A stretch of 64,000 nt of DNA from Streptomyces sp. SAI-127. Its GTDB lineage: Bacteria > Actinomycetota > Actinomycetes > Streptomycetales > Streptomycetaceae. The notes below the pieces were generated by a model. The model saw only the letters and a list, made by a program, of their open reading frames with translations. It was not told the DNA's origin and did no database searches. The position numbers and the translations under genes were made by a program. Of the stretch, positions 43,584 to 58,088 are shown one piece after another; the first letter of the stretch is position 1, and the number at the start of each line of letters is the position of its first letter. The DNA is taken from the NCBI RefSeq assembly GCF_029894425.1, contig NZ_JARXYJ010000001.1, positions 6,840,501-6,904,500 of the forward strand, in the 5' to 3' direction.

Positions 43584-44573
43584 ATGGCCAAGAAGACTGC
43601 TCATGACGACCCTCTCGCCCCTTTGACCCTTGCTGTGGGGCAGGAGGAGCTCCTGCTCGACCGGGCTGTGCGGGAGGTGGTCGCTGCTGCTCGGGCCGCC
43701 GACGCGGATACGGATGTGCGGGATCTGAGCCCGGAGCAGTTGCAGCCGGGGACGCTTGCCGAGTTGACCAGTCCGTCGCTGTTCGCGGAGCGCAAGGTCG
43801 TGGTCGTGCGCAATGCGCAGGATCTCTCCGCCGACACCGTCAAGGATGTGAAGGCGTATCTCGGGGCGCCCGCCGAGGAGATCACCCTGGTGCTGCTGCA
43901 CGCGGGGGGAGCCAAGGGCAAGACACTGCTCGACGCCGCGCGGAAGGCGGGGGCCCGAGAGGTCCTCTGTCCGAAGATGACCAAGCCGGCGGACCGGCTG
44001 GCCTTCGTGCGGCAGGAGTTCCGGGGGACGGGGCGGTCCGCCACACCCGAGGCGTGCCAGGCCCTGGTCGATGCGATCGGAAGTGATCTGCGGGAGCTGG
44101 CGTCCGCCGTGTCTCAGCTGGTCGCGGATGTCGAGGGCACGATCGACGAGGCCGTCGTGGGGCGGTACTACACGGGGCGGGCCGAGGCTTCCAGTTTCAC
44201 CGTTGCCGACCGGGCCGTGGAGGGGCGGGCCGCGGAGGCGTTGGAGGCGTTGCGGTGGTCGTTGTCGACCGGGGTCGCGCCGGTCATGATCACCAGTGCG
44301 CTGGCCCAGGGCGTGCGGGCGATCGGGAAGCTGTCGTCCGCCCGTGGCGGGCGGCCCGCTGATCTCGCGCGTGAGCTGGGGATGCCGCCCTGGAAGATCG
44401 ATCGGGTGCGACAGCAGATGCGGGGGTGGACGCCGGACGGGGTCGCCGTTGCGCTGCGGGCCGTGGCTGAGGCGGACGCGGGGGTGAAGGGCGGCGGGGA
44501 CGATCCCGGGTACGCCCTGGAGAAGGCGGTCGTGGCGATTGCTCGGGCGGCGCGGTCTCGGGGGCGCGGTTAG
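43584..44573 (+). CDS. holA: DNA polymerase III delta subunit
   Basis: Clamp-loader subunit that opens the sliding clamp. 329 residues, ATG at 43584 (ATG at 43572 in frame is possible). PLTLAVGQEELLLDRAV at the N-terminus, AEITLVLLHAGGAKGKTLLDAARKAG-type AAA+ fold, and the C-terminal collar domain with RGGRPADLARELGMPPWKIDRVR. CATGCT (43571-43576) seven bases ahead hints at a leaderless start. Confidence 0.93.
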   Translation: MAKKTAHDDPLAPLTLAVGQEELLLDRAVREVVAAARAADADTDVRDLSPEQLQPGTLAELTSPSLFAERKVVVVRNAQDLSADTVKDVKAYLGAPAEEITLVLLHAGGAKGKTLLDAARKAGAREVLCPKMTKPADRLAFVRQEFRGTGRSATPEACQALVDAIGSDLRELASAVSQLVADVEGTIDEAVVGRYYTGRAEASSFTVADRAVEGRAAEALEALRWSLSTGVAPVMITSALAQGVRAIGKLSSARGGRPADLARELGMPPWKIDRVRQQMRGWTPDGVAVALRAVAEADAGVKGGGDDPGYALEKAVVAIARAARSRGRG

Positions 44574-44580
44574 CGTACGG

Positions 44581-44619
<39 letters not shown>

Positions 44620-44680
44620 CTGGGAGCCGTCGCGCCATCGGGGGTGCCCCGCGTTGCCGTAGCGCGTCTGCGCCTGCGCT

Positions 44681-44711
44681 GTGGCCGGTCGCGCGGTTCC
44701 CCGCGCCCCTT
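44681..44711 (+). repeat. Dispersed Streptomyces repeat, copy B
   Basis: GTGGCCGGTCGCGCGGTTCC followed by CCGCGCCCCT, one change from the family core. It sits in the gap between holA and the NTF2-like gene. Confidence 0.6.
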
Positions 44712-44832
44712 CGGGCGCTGCCCCCCTCAGGCCCCGGTACCACCCCCTCCTGCTGTGGCTCCCCCCGGTACTCGGGAGGAGAATCGTCATGTCAGCCGAA
44801 CATCGCCGGACAACGGAGAGGTGGCGGTCGTC

Positions 44833-45231
44833 ATGGCTGAGCATCCGCACGCAGTGCTCGTGCGTAAGGGGTTCGAGGCGTTCATGCGGGGGGACATGGA
44901 CACCCTGCGGGAGTTGATCGCGAACGACGCCACGCATCACGTGCCCGGTAGTCACCCGCTCTCGGGGGACTTCAAGGGGCAGGACGCGATCATCGACATG
45001 TATCAGAGGCTCGGGCAGGAGACCGGCGGGTCGATGCGCCTGGAGATGCTCGGGATCGCCGTGGACGGGCGTGGTCACGCCGTCGGGATGTGCCGGTTCA
45101 CGGCCGAGCGGAAGGGCCGCCGCCTGGACGACACCGGGTGCATCGTCTTCCGGATCGTCGGGGACAAGGTCACCGACCTCGACGAGTGCGTCGAGGACAT
45201 CGACAAGAGCAACGAGTTCTGGTCGGACTGA
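44833..45231 (+). CDS. NTF2/SnoaL-like protein
   Basis: 132 residues from the ATG at 44833 (GTG at 44821 is possible; GGAGAGG lies between). Cone-shaped NTF2 fold typical of small binding proteins or cyclases: VRKGFEAFMRGDMDTLRELI, HHVPGSHPLSGDFKGQDAI, then strands GCIVFRIVGDKVTDLDECVED. Function unknown. A strong hairpin terminator follows, facing rpsT. Confidence 0.8.
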   Translation: MAEHPHAVLVRKGFEAFMRGDMDTLRELIANDATHHVPGSHPLSGDFKGQDAIIDMYQRLGQETGGSMRLEMLGIAVDGRGHAVGMCRFTAERKGRRLDDTGCIVFRIVGDKVTDLDECVEDIDKSNEFWSD

Positions 45232-45265
45232 GCCCCCGGCAGACGGGAATCCACGCATGTCATGA

Positions 45266-45317
45266 CGAAGGCCCCGGTCACCCTGCCCTGGGGAAGGGCA
45301 CGGCACCGGGGCCTTCG
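45266..45317. terminator. Terminator between NTF2-like gene and rpsT
   Basis: CGAAGGCCCCGGT (45266-45278) and ACCGGGGCCTTCG (45305-45317), 13-bp perfect, enclosing TGCCCT / AGGGCA. It can act on both strands; rpsT ends 149 bases further on. Confidence 0.75.
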
Positions 45318-45465
45318 GTTCAAGCTGTCGGAGTCACGCCCGCGTGGCGAACGCAGGCCGCGCGTGGCTCCTGGGGGCCGGTCGGGAGCGGATGAGAGAG
45401 GGCCCGCTCTGGGTCCTTCCGGCGGTTCGGTCCCGTAGGAACAGGACCGGTCAGATCAGAAAGAG

Positions 45466-45732
45466 TCAGCCCTGGACGCCGGCGACCTTCGAAGCAAGCG
45501 CCGACTTCTTGTTGGCGGCCTGGTTCTTGTGGATGACGCCCTTGGAGACGGCCTTGTCGAGCGCACGCGCAGCAGCGCGCTGGTACTCGGTGGCCTTCTC
45601 GGCGTCACCCGCGGCAGCGGCCTCACGGGCCTTGCGGATCGCGGTCTTCAGGGAGGACTTGACGGCCTTGTTGCGCAGCCGGGCCTTCTCGTTGGTCTTG
45701 ATCCGCTTGATCTGGGACTTGATGTTCGCCAC
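45466..45732 (-). CDS. rpsT: 30S ribosomal protein S20
   Basis: 88 residues, GTG at 45732 with GAGG upstream. Typical S20: lysine/arginine-rich helices, [20 protein letters not shown] at the start, [20 protein letters not shown] near the end. Divergent from lepA, a conserved actinobacterial arrangement. Confidence 0.98.
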   Translation of the reverse strand: MANIKSQIKRIKTNEKARLRNKAVKSSLKTAIRKAREAAAAGDAEKATEYQRAAARALDKAVSKGVIHKNQAANKKSALASKVAGVQG

Positions 45733-45987
45733 GAATGAGCCTCTACAGGTTCAGGCACGGGGCCAGGAGGATTCCGGTGAAGGAAAACCCAGGGTCCCGT
45801 ACCAGGTGATTTCTCGGAGTTGTGCCTCGTGCTGAGAGGGCATGAGGACACAGCCACCCAGACTACCAGCGGCTCCGTGAGTGGCCCAAACCGGTCGCCG
45901 GTCCCCGCCCGTGGGACCATGGAGGCTACGTATCGATCCGACCCGAGACCGCAGACACTGCGGACGCCTCAAGAATCAGGACCCTGC

Positions 45988-47856
45988 GTGCCCGCGATCC
46001 CCAGCCACGTGCCCGAGCCGAGCCGTACCGACCCGGCTCTGATCCGCAACTTCTGCATCATCGCGCACATCGACCACGGCAAGTCCACGCTCGCCGACCG
46101 GATGCTCCAGCTGACCGGCGTGGTCGAGCAGCGCCAGATGCGTGCTCAGTATCTCGACCGCATGGACATCGAGCGTGAGCGCGGAATCACGATCAAGTCG
46201 CAGGCGGTGCGTCTGCCGTGGGCCCCGACCCACGACAAGACCAACACGCACATCCTCAACATGATCGACACTCCGGGGCACGTCGACTTCACCTACGAGG
46301 TCTCGCGGTCGCTCGCCGCCTGTGAGGGCACCGTCCTCCTCGTCGACGCCGCCCAGGGCATCGAGGCCCAGACCCTCGCCAACCTCTACCTGGCGATGGA
46401 GAACGACCTCAAGATCATCCCCGTACTGAACAAGATCGACCTGCCGGCCGCCCAGCCGGAGAAGTTCTCCGAGGAACTCGCCAACCTCATCGGCTGCGAC
46501 CCCGCGGACGTGCTCAAGGTCTCCGCCAAGACCGGGCTCGGCGTCGAGGCGCTGCTCGACAAGGTGGTGGCGGAGGTTCCCGCCCCCATCGGCGTCCAGG
46601 ACGCTCCGGCCCGCGCGATGATCTTCGACTCCGTCTACGACTCCTATCGGGGCGTGGTGACGTACGTACGAGTCATCGACGGACAGCTCAACAAGCGCGA
46701 GCGCATCCGGATGATGTCCACGAACGCCACGCACGAACTGCTGGAGATCGGGACCAACTCGCCCGAGATGCTCTCCGCCGACGGTCTCGGCGTCGGCGAG
46801 GTGGGCTACATCATCACCGGCGTGAAGGACGTCCGCCAGTCCAAGGTCGGTGACACGATCACCACCTTGAACAAGGGCGCGACCGAGGCGCTCGGCGGCT
46901 ACAAGGACCCCAAGCCGATGGTCTTCTCGGGCCTGTATCCGCTGGACGGCTCCGACTACCCCGAGCTGCGTGACGCCCTCGACAAGCTCCAGCTCAACGA
47001 CGCCGCCCTCGTCTACGAGCCGGAGACCTCCGCCGCCCTCGGCTTCGGCTTCCGTGTCGGCTTCCTCGGCCTGCTGCACCTCGACGTGATCCGGGAGCGG
47101 CTGGAGCGCGAGTTCGGCCTCGACCTGATCGCCACCGCGCCGAACGTGGTCTACCGCGTCCTCATGGAGGACGGCACCGAGCACACCGTCACCAACCCGA
47201 GCGAGTTCCCGGAGGGGAAGATCAGTGAGGTGTACGAGCCCGTCGTACGCGCCACGATCCTCGCCCCGTCCGAGTTCATCGGCTCGATCATGGAGCTGTG
47301 CCAGACCCGGCGCGGCACCCTGCTCGGCATGGACTACCTGTCCGAGGACCGGGTCGAGATCCGCTACACGCTTCCCCTCGCGGAGATCGTCTTCGACTTC
47401 TTCGACCAGCTGAAGTCGAAGACGCGCGGTTACGCGTCGCTGGACTACGAGCCCACCGGCGAGCTGGCCTCCAGCCTGGTCAAGGTCGATATCCTGCTGC
47501 ACGGCGACAAGGTGGACGCGTTCTCGGCGATCACGCACAAGGACGCGGCCTACGCCTACGGTGTGCGGCTCGTCGCCAAGCTGCGTGAGCTCATCCCGCG
47601 GCAGGCCTTCGAGGTGCCCATCCAGGCCGCCATCGGCTCCCGGGTCATCGCCCGCGAGACCATCCGCGCCATCCGCAAGGACGTCCTCGCCAAGTGCTAC
47701 GGCGGTGACATCTCCCGTAAGCGGAAGCTCCTTGAGAAGCAGAAGGAAGGCAAGAAGCGGATGAAGATGGTGGGTTCCGTGGAGGTTCCGCAGGAGGCCT
47801 TCATCGCCGTGCTCTCCAGCGATGACAGCGCGGGGTCGGGCAAGGGCAAGAAGTAA
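45988..47856 (+). CDS. lepA: Elongation factor 4 (LepA)
   Basis: Ribosomal GTPase that back-translocates or assists initiation. 622 residues from the GTG at 45988; the frame is open upstream but homology starts here. G1 AHIDHGKST, switch I region [11 protein letters not shown]3 DTPGH, G4 NKID, and the LepA C-terminal domain ([23 protein letters not shown]). Divergent from rpsT. Confidence 0.97.
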   Translation: MPAIPSHVPEPSRTDPALIRNFCIIAHIDHGKSTLADRMLQLTGVVEQRQMRAQYLDRMDIERERGITIKSQAVRLPWAPTHDKTNTHILNMIDTPGHVDFTYEVSRSLAACEGTVLLVDAAQGIEAQTLANLYLAMENDLKIIPVLNKIDLPAAQPEKFSEELANLIGCDPADVLKVSAKTGLGVEALLDKVVAEVPAPIGVQDAPARAMIFDSVYDSYRGVVTYVRVIDGQLNKRERIRMMSTNATHELLEIGTNSPEMLSADGLGVGEVGYIITGVKDVRQSKVGDTITTLNKGATEALGGYKDPKPMVFSGLYPLDGSDYPELRDALDKLQLNDAALVYEPETSAALGFGFRVGFLGLLHLDVIRERLEREFGLDLIATAPNVVYRVLMEDGTEHTVTNPSEFPEGKISEVYEPVVRATILAPSEFIGSIMELCQTRRGTLLGMDYLSEDRVEIRYTLPLAEIVFDFFDQLKSKTRGYASLDYEPTGELASSLVKVDILLHGDKVDAFSAITHKDAAYAYGVRLVAKLRELIPRQAFEVPIQAAIGSRVIARETIRAIRKDVLAKCYGGDISRKRKLLEKQKEGKKRMKMVGSVEVPQEAFIAVLSSDDSAGSGKGKK

Positions 47857-47895
47857 CCGCGGGTTACAGCCGGTTACCCGTCGAATCGGACGGAA

Positions 47896-47943
47896 AGGGG
47901 TCCGTCGTGCGAAAGTGCGGTGGACCCCTACGCGTGCGTAGGG
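47896..47943 (+). terminator. Overlapping hairpins after lepA
   Basis: AGGGGTCC (47896-47903) pairs with GGACCCCT (47922-47929). The latter overlaps a second stem CCCTACGC-GT-GCGTAGGG (47926-47943). The two cannot form together. They terminate lepA and/or regulate the acyl-CoA synthetase 145 bp downstream. Confidence 0.55.
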
Positions 47944-48088
47944 TCGCGCTCTGTAGGAAGTGACAGGCCGCCGCCCCTTACGAACGGCTCGGCCGCGCTT
48001 TACTCTGATCCCTGCTCGATAGTTACTCGCGAGTTAAACAACAGCCGCAACCTGAGCCAGCCGCATTGTCGCGGGCCCGGAGGATGTC

Positions 48089-49963
48089 GTGAGCGACACA
48101 CAGACACTGATCGAGAACCGTCCGCCGAGTGTGGCGACCGTCTTCCTGGAGCGCGTTGCGGCCACGCCGGACGCCGAGGCGTACCGGTACCCGGTACCGG
48201 CGGCCTCCGGGCAGGGCCCGGACGACTGGAAGTCGCTCAGCTGGGCGCAGGCCGCGGAGCGGGTGTACGCCATCGCGGCCGGGCTGATCGAACTGGGAGT
48301 ACAGCCGGAGCAGCGGGTCGCCCTCGCCTCCTCGACCCGGATCGAGTGGATCCTCGCGGACCTCGGCATCATGTGCGCCGGCGCCGCCACGACCACGGTC
48401 TACCCGCAGACCAACGCCGACGAGTCGGCGTTCATCCTCTCCGACTCCGAGAGCCGGGTGCTGATCGCGGAGGACGCGGCCCAGCTCGCCAAGGCGGTCG
48501 AGAAGCGCGGCGAACTGCCCGCCCTCACCCATGTCGTGGTGATCGACCCGGCCGGTGTCGAGACCGACGACTGGATCCTGACCCTCTCCGAGCTGGAGGC
48601 CCGTGGTGCCTCCCGCCTCGAGAAGGACCCCGACCTGATCAAGGAGCGGGTCGGCGCGATCACCAAGGACCAGCTCGCGACGCTGATCTACACCTCCGGC
48701 ACCACCGGCCGTCCCAAGGGTGTACGGCTGCCGCACGACAACTGGGCCTACATGGCGAAGGCGACCGCCGCGACCGGCCTGATCAGCAGCGAGGACGTGC
48801 AGTACCTGTGGCTGCCGCTCGCCCACGTCTTCGGCAAGGTGCTCACCTCCGGGCAGATCGAGGTCGGTCACGTCACGGCCGTCGACGGCCGAGTCGACAA
48901 GATCATCGAGAATCTGCCGGTCGTGCAGCCGACGTACATGGCGGCCGTCCCGCGCATCTTCGAGAAGGTCTACAACGGGGTAGCCGCCAAGGCCCGTGCG
49001 GGCGGCGGTGCCAAGTACAAGATCTTCCAGTGGGCCGCCGAGGTCGGCCGCGCCTATGCCAAGGAGAGCCAGGACAACTTCCGGCGCACCGGCACCGCGG
49101 GTGCGTCCTTCGGGCTGAGCGCCAAGCACAAGGTGGCCGACGCGCTGGTCTTCTCGAAGATCCGGGAGGCGTTCGGCGGGAACCTGCGGGCGTGTGTCTC
49201 CGGGTCGGCCGCGCTCGCACCCGAGATCGGGTACTTCTTCGCCGGCGCCGGCATCCACATCCTCGAGGGCTACGGCCTCACGGAGTCCTCGGCGGCCTCC
49301 TTCGTGAACCCGGGCGAGGCCTACCGCACCGGTACGGTCGGCAAGCCGCTGCCCGGCACGGAGGTCCGTATCGCGGACGACGGGGAGATCCTGCTGCGGG
49401 GCCCGGGGATCATGGAGGGGTACCACGGACTGCCCGAGAAGACCGCCGAGGTCCTCGAGGCCGACGGGTGGTTCCACACCGGGGACATCGGTGAGCTGTC
49501 GCCGGACGGGTATCTGCGGATCACCGACCGCAAGAAGGACCTCATCAAGACGTCCGGCGGCAAGTACATCGCGCCCGCCGAGGTCGAGGGACAGTTCAAG
49601 GCGGTGTGTCCGTACGTGTCCAACATCCTGGTGCACGGGGCGGACCGGAACTTCTGCACGGCGCTCATCGCGCTGGACGAGGTGTCCATCCTGGAGTGGG
49701 CCAAGGAGAACGGGCTCGAAGGCAAGTCGTACGCGGAGGTCGTCGCCGCGCCCGTCACCGTCTCCATGGTCGAGGGCTATGTGAAGCAGCTCAACGAGGG
49801 GCTTCAGCGGTGGCAGACGATCAAGAAGTTCCGGTTGCTGCCGAGGGACCTGGACGTGGAGCACGGTGAGATCACGCCGAGCCTGAAGCTGAAGCGGCCT
49901 GTGGTGGAGCGGGAGTACAAGCACCTCATCGAGGAGATGTACGCGGGCTCTCGCGAGGCGTAG
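48089..49963 (+). CDS. Long-chain fatty-acid-CoA ligase (AMP-forming)
   Basis: 624 residues, GTG at 48089 after GGAGGATG. Adenylate-forming enzyme: P-loop LIYTSGTTGRPKGVRLPH, A5 YGLTESSA, A7/A8 HTGDIGELSPDGYLRITDRKKDLIKTSGGKYIAP. It activates fatty acids to acyl-CoA, probably membrane-associated like FACL15-type enzymes. It stands alone between lepA and the regulator genes. Confidence 0.93.
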   Translation: MSDTQTLIENRPPSVATVFLERVAATPDAEAYRYPVPAASGQGPDDWKSLSWAQAAERVYAIAAGLIELGVQPEQRVALASSTRIEWILADLGIMCAGAATTTVYPQTNADESAFILSDSESRVLIAEDAAQLAKAVEKRGELPALTHVVVIDPAGVETDDWILTLSELEARGASRLEKDPDLIKERVGAITKDQLATLIYTSGTTGRPKGVRLPHDNWAYMAKATAATGLISSEDVQYLWLPLAHVFGKVLTSGQIEVGHVTAVDGRVDKIIENLPVVQPTYMAAVPRIFEKVYNGVAAKARAGGGAKYKIFQWAAEVGRAYAKESQDNFRRTGTAGASFGLSAKHKVADALVFSKIREAFGGNLRACVSGSAALAPEIGYFFAGAGIHILEGYGLTESSAASFVNPGEAYRTGTVGKPLPGTEVRIADDGEILLRGPGIMEGYHGLPEKTAEVLEADGWFHTGDIGELSPDGYLRITDRKKDLIKTSGGKYIAPAEVEGQFKAVCPYVSNILVHGADRNFCTALIALDEVSILEWAKENGLEGKSYAEVVAAPVTVSMVEGYVKQLNEGLQRWQTIKKFRLLPRDLDVEHGEITPSLKLKRPVVEREYKHLIEEMYAGSREA

Positions 49964-49990
49964 GGGGTGGTGGGGGACTGCTTGGCGGCC

Positions 49991-50031
49991 GCGGGTTCGT
50001 CGTGGCTTGTCGCGCAGTTCCCCGCGCCCCT
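49991..50031 (+). repeat. Dispersed Streptomyces repeat, copy C
   Basis: GCGGGTTCGTCGTGGCTTGT then CGCGCAGTTCCCCGCG, the closest copy to the family consensus. It lies between the acyl-CoA ligase and the response regulator stop. Confidence 0.7.
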
Positions 50032-50039
50032 GACCGACC

Positions 50040-50588
50040 TCACCGTTTCTCGAGCAGGTGCCGGAGTTCCTTGATCCTCGTGCGCTGGGGCTCGGTCACC
50101 TCCTGCTCCAGATCCTCCAGTTGTTTGCTCACCTCCTCGTAGTCCGTCCGTTGCCGCACCAGCAGCCTCTCCAGCTGCTGGTTCTTCCTGTGCAGGTCCA
50201 GGAACACGCTGACCTTCGCGCGGAGCACCCAGGGGTCGAACGGCTTGGTCAGGTAGTCCGCGGCGCCCGTCGCATAGCCGCGGAAGGCGTAGCCGGAGTC
50301 GTCCTCCACGCCCGTGAGGAAGATGATCGGGACGTCCTTCGTCTGGTCCAGGCGTTTGATGTGCGCCGCCGTCTCGAAGCCGTCCATGCCCGGCATGCGG
50401 ACGTCCAGGAGGACCAGGGCGAACTGGCGGCGGAGCAGGGCCTTCATCGCCTCCTCGCCCGAACGGGCGCGGAACAGTGGTTCGTTGAGGGATCCCAGGA
50501 CGGCCTCCAGGGCGATCAGGTTGTCCTCCATGTCGTCGACCAGGAGGATGCCTGCGCTCTCGTCGGTCCTTGCCTCGGCGCTGCTCAT
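50040..50588 (-). CDS. Response regulator with coiled-coil output
   Basis: 182 residues, ATG at 50588. Receiver domain with acidic pair Asp18-Asp19, phospho-acceptor Asp62 in LLDVRMPGMDG, Thr92 and Lys115. No DNA-binding domain: residues 125-182 form a coiled coil, so output is through protein contact. It lies 13 bases downstream of the hybrid kinase and is cotranscribed. The arrangement recalls the OsaA/OsaB osmoadaptation pair of S. coelicolor, but orthology is not shown. Confidence 0.88.
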   Translation of the reverse strand: MSSAEARTDESAGILLVDDMEDNLIALEAVLGSLNEPLFRARSGEEAMKALLRRQFALVLLDVRMPGMDGFETAAHIKRLDQTKDVPIIFLTGVEDDSGYAFRGYATGAADYLTKPFDPWVLRAKVSVFLDLHRKNQQLERLLVRQRTDYEEVSKQLEDLEQEVTEPQRTRIKELRHLLEKR

Positions 50589-50601
50589 GTGACTGCCTCA
50601 T

Positions 50602-54726
<4,125 letters not shown>

Positions 54727-54829
54727 GGCGGCCCACTTCGGTAACTCGGCGCTTATGGGCGTGGCCAGTCTGTCACTCTGTCCGCATCGACTGAGGTGTA
54801 TTCGTCCGAACTGGTTCGGGGAGACGGAC

Positions 54830-56824
54830 ATGGGGGCCATTCCTGCGCAACGGGAGTCCGTTGCCCGTGCGTCCGACGTGCCGACGCGCGACGGCGACGC
54901 GCTCCCGCACGCCCCGGCGCACGCCCACGCCACCTTTTCCGGCGGTCCGCTCGCGCCGGGAGCGGCGCGCGCCCTGTTACGGGCCGCGTTCACCGAATGG
55001 GCCGAACTCGCCCTGCCCGGCACCGAGTTCCTCACCGACCGGCAGGCCGACGACGCCGTGGTCGTGGTCAGCGAGCTCGTCACCAACGCCGTCATCCACG
55101 CGGGCACCGACGTCGAGCTCGACTGCCGCCTGGAGGCGCACACCGGTGCCCTCGTCGTCGAGGTCCTCGACCACCATCCCTCGCGCGCGCCTCGCGACGG
55201 TGACCCCGAACCGTCGTACGGCACACCGGAGTACGGGCGCGGGCTGCGCCTGGTCGCCGCGCTCGCCGAGACCTGGGGCATCACCTACCGCACGGGCGCC
55301 AAGACCGTGTGGGCGCAGCTGCCGGCCGGAGGGAAGGAGGCCCTCGACGGGATCCAGGCGTACGCCGGGGACCGCGCACGTGACCGGGCGCTGCGGATCG
55401 CCGGGATACTCGCCCCGGAGTCGCCCCCGTCCCGGGCCCCGCTCTCGCCCGCTCCCGTCTCTCGCGGTGACCAGGACCGGGAGTGGCTGAATCGCGGTGC
55501 GCTGTCCTTCCTCGCCGAGGCCTCCGACCTGCTCGCCGGCCAGCTGGACGAGAACCTGGTGGCCGCCCTCGCCGGCCAGCTGATCGTGCCGCGCCTGGCC
55601 GACTGGTGCGCGGTGTGGCTGGAGGACGAGGTCGCCGGGCGCTGGGGGTCCCCTCGTCCCGGTGGGGCCGAGAGCGGGTCGGGCTGGGGCGAGGGCGGTG
55701 TGTCCGGGCCGCGGCTGACCCGGGTCTGGCACTGCTCCGAGACCCGGATCGAGGATCTGCGGCAGGCGCTGGAGAAGGAGCCACCGGGCAGCTCGGGGCC
55801 GGACGGTCCCGGGCCGGTGCCGTTCCCCTGGCCCGGCGAGGCACTGGGCCCGCACGGCACCCACGGCTCCGCGCTCGCCTACCGCCTCACGGCCGGCGGC
55901 CGCCCGCTGGGCACCCTGGTCATCGGCCGGGCCGGGCTGGTCTCCTTCCCCGACGAGATCACCGGGCTCGTCGAGGACCTCAGCCGCCGGGTGGCGCTCG
56001 CCATCGGCGCGGCCCGCCAGTACGCGCGCCAGGCCACCATCAGCGCGGTGCTCCAGCGCGGTCTGCTGCCCGGCGCGGTCGCCGAGATCCCCGGAGTGCG
56101 CAGCGCCCTGGTGTACGAGCCGTGCGACAAGGGCGGTCCCAGCGGCGACTTCTACGACCTCTTCCCGGCCGGCGACGGCCGCTGGTGCTTCGCCGTCGGT
56201 GACGTTCAGGGCAAGGGCCCCGAGGCCGCCGTGGTCATCGGCCTAGCCCGGCCCTGGCTCCGGCTGCTGGCCCGCGAGGGCTACCGCGTCGCCGACGTCC
56301 TCGACCGCCTCAACCAGCTGCTCCTCGACGACGCGACGGAGGCCGCGGACGCGGCGGCCCGGGCCCTGGCCTCCGCGGGCGGCCGCCCCATGCACCCCGG
56401 CGACGGCCCGCAGACCCGCTTCCTGTCCCTCCTCTACGGCGAGCTCGCGCCCTTCGACGGCGGAGTGCGCTGCACCCTCGCCTCCGCCGGACATCCGCTG
56501 CCGCTGCTGCTCGGATCGGGTGGCGAGGTCCGTACGGCCGCGCGGCCGCAGACCCTGCTCGGGGTCGTCGAGGACGAGACGTACACCAGTGAGACCTTCG
56601 AGCTGCGGCCCGGCGACAGCCTGCTGTGTGTCACCGACGGGGTGACCGAGCGGCGCAGCGGCTCCCGGCAGTTCGACGACGAGGACGGGCTCGCGGACGC
56701 GCTGGCCGGCTGCGCTGGGCTGGACGCCGAGCTGATCGCGGAGCGGATCAAGCGGCTGGTCCACGAGTTCGGGGCGCGGCCGCCCGAGGACGATCTGGCG
56801 CTGCTGGTGCTGCAGGCGGAGTAG
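54830..56824 (+). CDS. SpoIIE-type PP2C phosphatase with kinase-like ATPase and GAF domains
   Basis: 664 residues, ATG at 54830 with GGGGAG upstream. The N-terminus is an RsbW-like HATPase (about 40-160; [29 protein letters not shown]), the middle a GAF domain (about 240-430) and the C-terminus a PP2C/SpoIIE domain (about 450-664; [30 protein letters not shown]). Such proteins switch anti-sigma/anti-anti-sigma partners in Streptomyces stress control. The partner is not encoded nearby. It shares a 103-bp promoter region with the poly-HAMP kinase, suggesting a joint role. Confidence 0.9.
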   Translation: MGAIPAQRESVARASDVPTRDGDALPHAPAHAHATFSGGPLAPGAARALLRAAFTEWAELALPGTEFLTDRQADDAVVVVSELVTNAVIHAGTDVELDCRLEAHTGALVVEVLDHHPSRAPRDGDPEPSYGTPEYGRGLRLVAALAETWGITYRTGAKTVWAQLPAGGKEALDGIQAYAGDRARDRALRIAGILAPESPPSRAPLSPAPVSRGDQDREWLNRGALSFLAEASDLLAGQLDENLVAALAGQLIVPRLADWCAVWLEDEVAGRWGSPRPGGAESGSGWGEGGVSGPRLTRVWHCSETRIEDLRQALEKEPPGSSGPDGPGPVPFPWPGEALGPHGTHGSALAYRLTAGGRPLGTLVIGRAGLVSFPDEITGLVEDLSRRVALAIGAARQYARQATISAVLQRGLLPGAVAEIPGVRSALVYEPCDKGGPSGDFYDLFPAGDGRWCFAVGDVQGKGPEAAVVIGLARPWLRLLAREGYRVADVLDRLNQLLLDDATEAADAAARALASAGGRPMHPGDGPQTRFLSLLYGELAPFDGGVRCTLASAGHPLPLLLGSGGEVRTAARPQTLLGVVEDETYTSETFELRPGDSLLCVTDGVTERRSGSRQFDDEDGLADALAGCAGLDAELIAERIKRLVHEFGARPPEDDLALLVLQAE

Positions 56825-56855
56825 GTGCCCGCCGGGGTGCGGGACAATGAGGGAC

Positions 56856-58088
56856 ATGCCTTCCGCACTCCCCGACGGCGAACCCGTCCCCGACGACGGC
56901 TCACTCCCCGCGTCCGCGCTCACCGGGTCCGCCGGCCGCCCGCTCGGCTTCTATCTGCACGTCCCGTACTGCGCGACCCGCTGCGGCTACTGCGACTTCA
57001 ACACCTACACCGCGACCGAGCTGCGCGGCTCGGGCGGGGTGCTGGCCTCCCGCGACAACTACGCCGAGACGCTGATCGACGAGATCCGCCTGGCGCGGAA
57101 GGTCCTCGGCGACGACCCGCGCCCGGTCCGTACGGTGTTCGTCGGCGGCGGTACGCCCACGCTGCTGGCCGCCGGGGATCTCGTACGGATGCTGGGGGCG
57201 ATCCGTGACGAGTTCGGGCTGGCCGCCGACGCGGAGGTGACGACCGAGGCGAACCCGGAGTCGGTGGACCCGGCGTATCTGGCCGAGCTGCGGGAGGGCG
57301 GCTTCAACCGGGTCTCCTTCGGGATGCAGAGCGCGCGGCAGCATGTGCTGAAGGTGCTGGACCGTACGCACACCCCGGGGCGGCCGGAGGCGTGCGTGGC
57401 GGAGGCACGGGCGGCGGGATTCTCGCACGTCAACCTGGATCTGATCTACGGCACGCCCGGGGAGTCGGACGACGACTGGCGGGCGTCCCTGGAGGCGGCG
57501 ATCGGGGCCGGACCGGATCATGTGTCGGCGTACGCGCTGATCGTCGAGGAGGGCACCCAGCTGGCTCGCCGTATCCGGCGGGGCGAGGTTCCGATGACGG
57601 ACGACGACGTGCACGCGGACCGTTATCTGATCGCGGACTCGGTGCTCGCGGAGGCCGGGTTCGACTGGTACGAGGTGTCGAACTGGGCCACGTCCGAGGC
57701 GGGCCGGTGCCTGCACAACGAGCTGTACTGGCGGGGTGCGGACTGGTGGGGCGCCGGGCCCGGGGCGCACTCGCACGTGGGCGGGGTGCGCTGGTGGAAC
57801 GTGAAGCATCCCGGTGCGTACGCCGGGGCGCTGGCTTCCGGGAAGTCTCCGGGAGCAGGGCGTGAGCTGCTGTCGGACGAGGACCGGCGGGTCGAGCGGA
57901 TCCTGCTGGAGCTGCGGCTGCGGGAGGGGGCACCGCTGTCGCTGCTGCGTGAGGAGGGTCTGGCCGCTTCCCGCCGGGCGCTGGGGGAGGGGCTGCTCGA
58001 GGAGACGCCTTACGCGGAGGGCCGGGCTGTGCTGACGCTGCGGGGGCGGTTGCTGGCGGACGCGGTGGTTCGGGATCTGGTGGATTAG
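56856..58088 (+). CDS. hemW: Radical SAM heme chaperone HemW
   Basis: 410 residues from the ATG at 56856 (ATG at 56847 in frame). Radical-SAM cluster Cys39-x3-Cys43-x2-Cys46 in PYCATRCGYCDF, then GGGTPTLL and SFGMQSARQHVLKVLDRTH. The CxxxCxxC without the extra coproporphyrinogen-oxidase residues indicates the heme chaperone rather than HemN. GACAAT (56843-56848) seven bases upstream suggests a leaderless transcript. DUF3097 follows on the other strand. Confidence 0.92.
   Translation: MPSALPDGEPVPDDGSLPASALTGSAGRPLGFYLHVPYCATRCGYCDFNTYTATELRGSGGVLASRDNYAETLIDEIRLARKVLGDDPRPVRTVFVGGGTPTLLAAGDLVRMLGAIRDEFGLAADAEVTTEANPESVDPAYLAELREGGFNRVSFGMQSARQHVLKVLDRTHTPGRPEACVAEARAAGFSHVNLDLIYGTPGESDDDWRASLEAAIGAGPDHVSAYALIVEEGTQLARRIRRGEVPMTDDDVHADRYLIADSVLAEAGFDWYEVSNWATSEAGRCLHNELYWRGADWWGAGPGAHSHVGGVRWWNVKHPGAYAGALASGKSPGAGRELLSDEDRRVERILLELRLREGAPLSLLREEGLAASRRALGEGLLEETPYAEGRAVLTLRGRLLADAVVRDLVD

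Noticed and set aside
48023..49924. 633-residue minus-strand frame opposite the acyl-CoA ligase
   Set aside because: Antisense shadow of a clear adenylate-forming enzyme.
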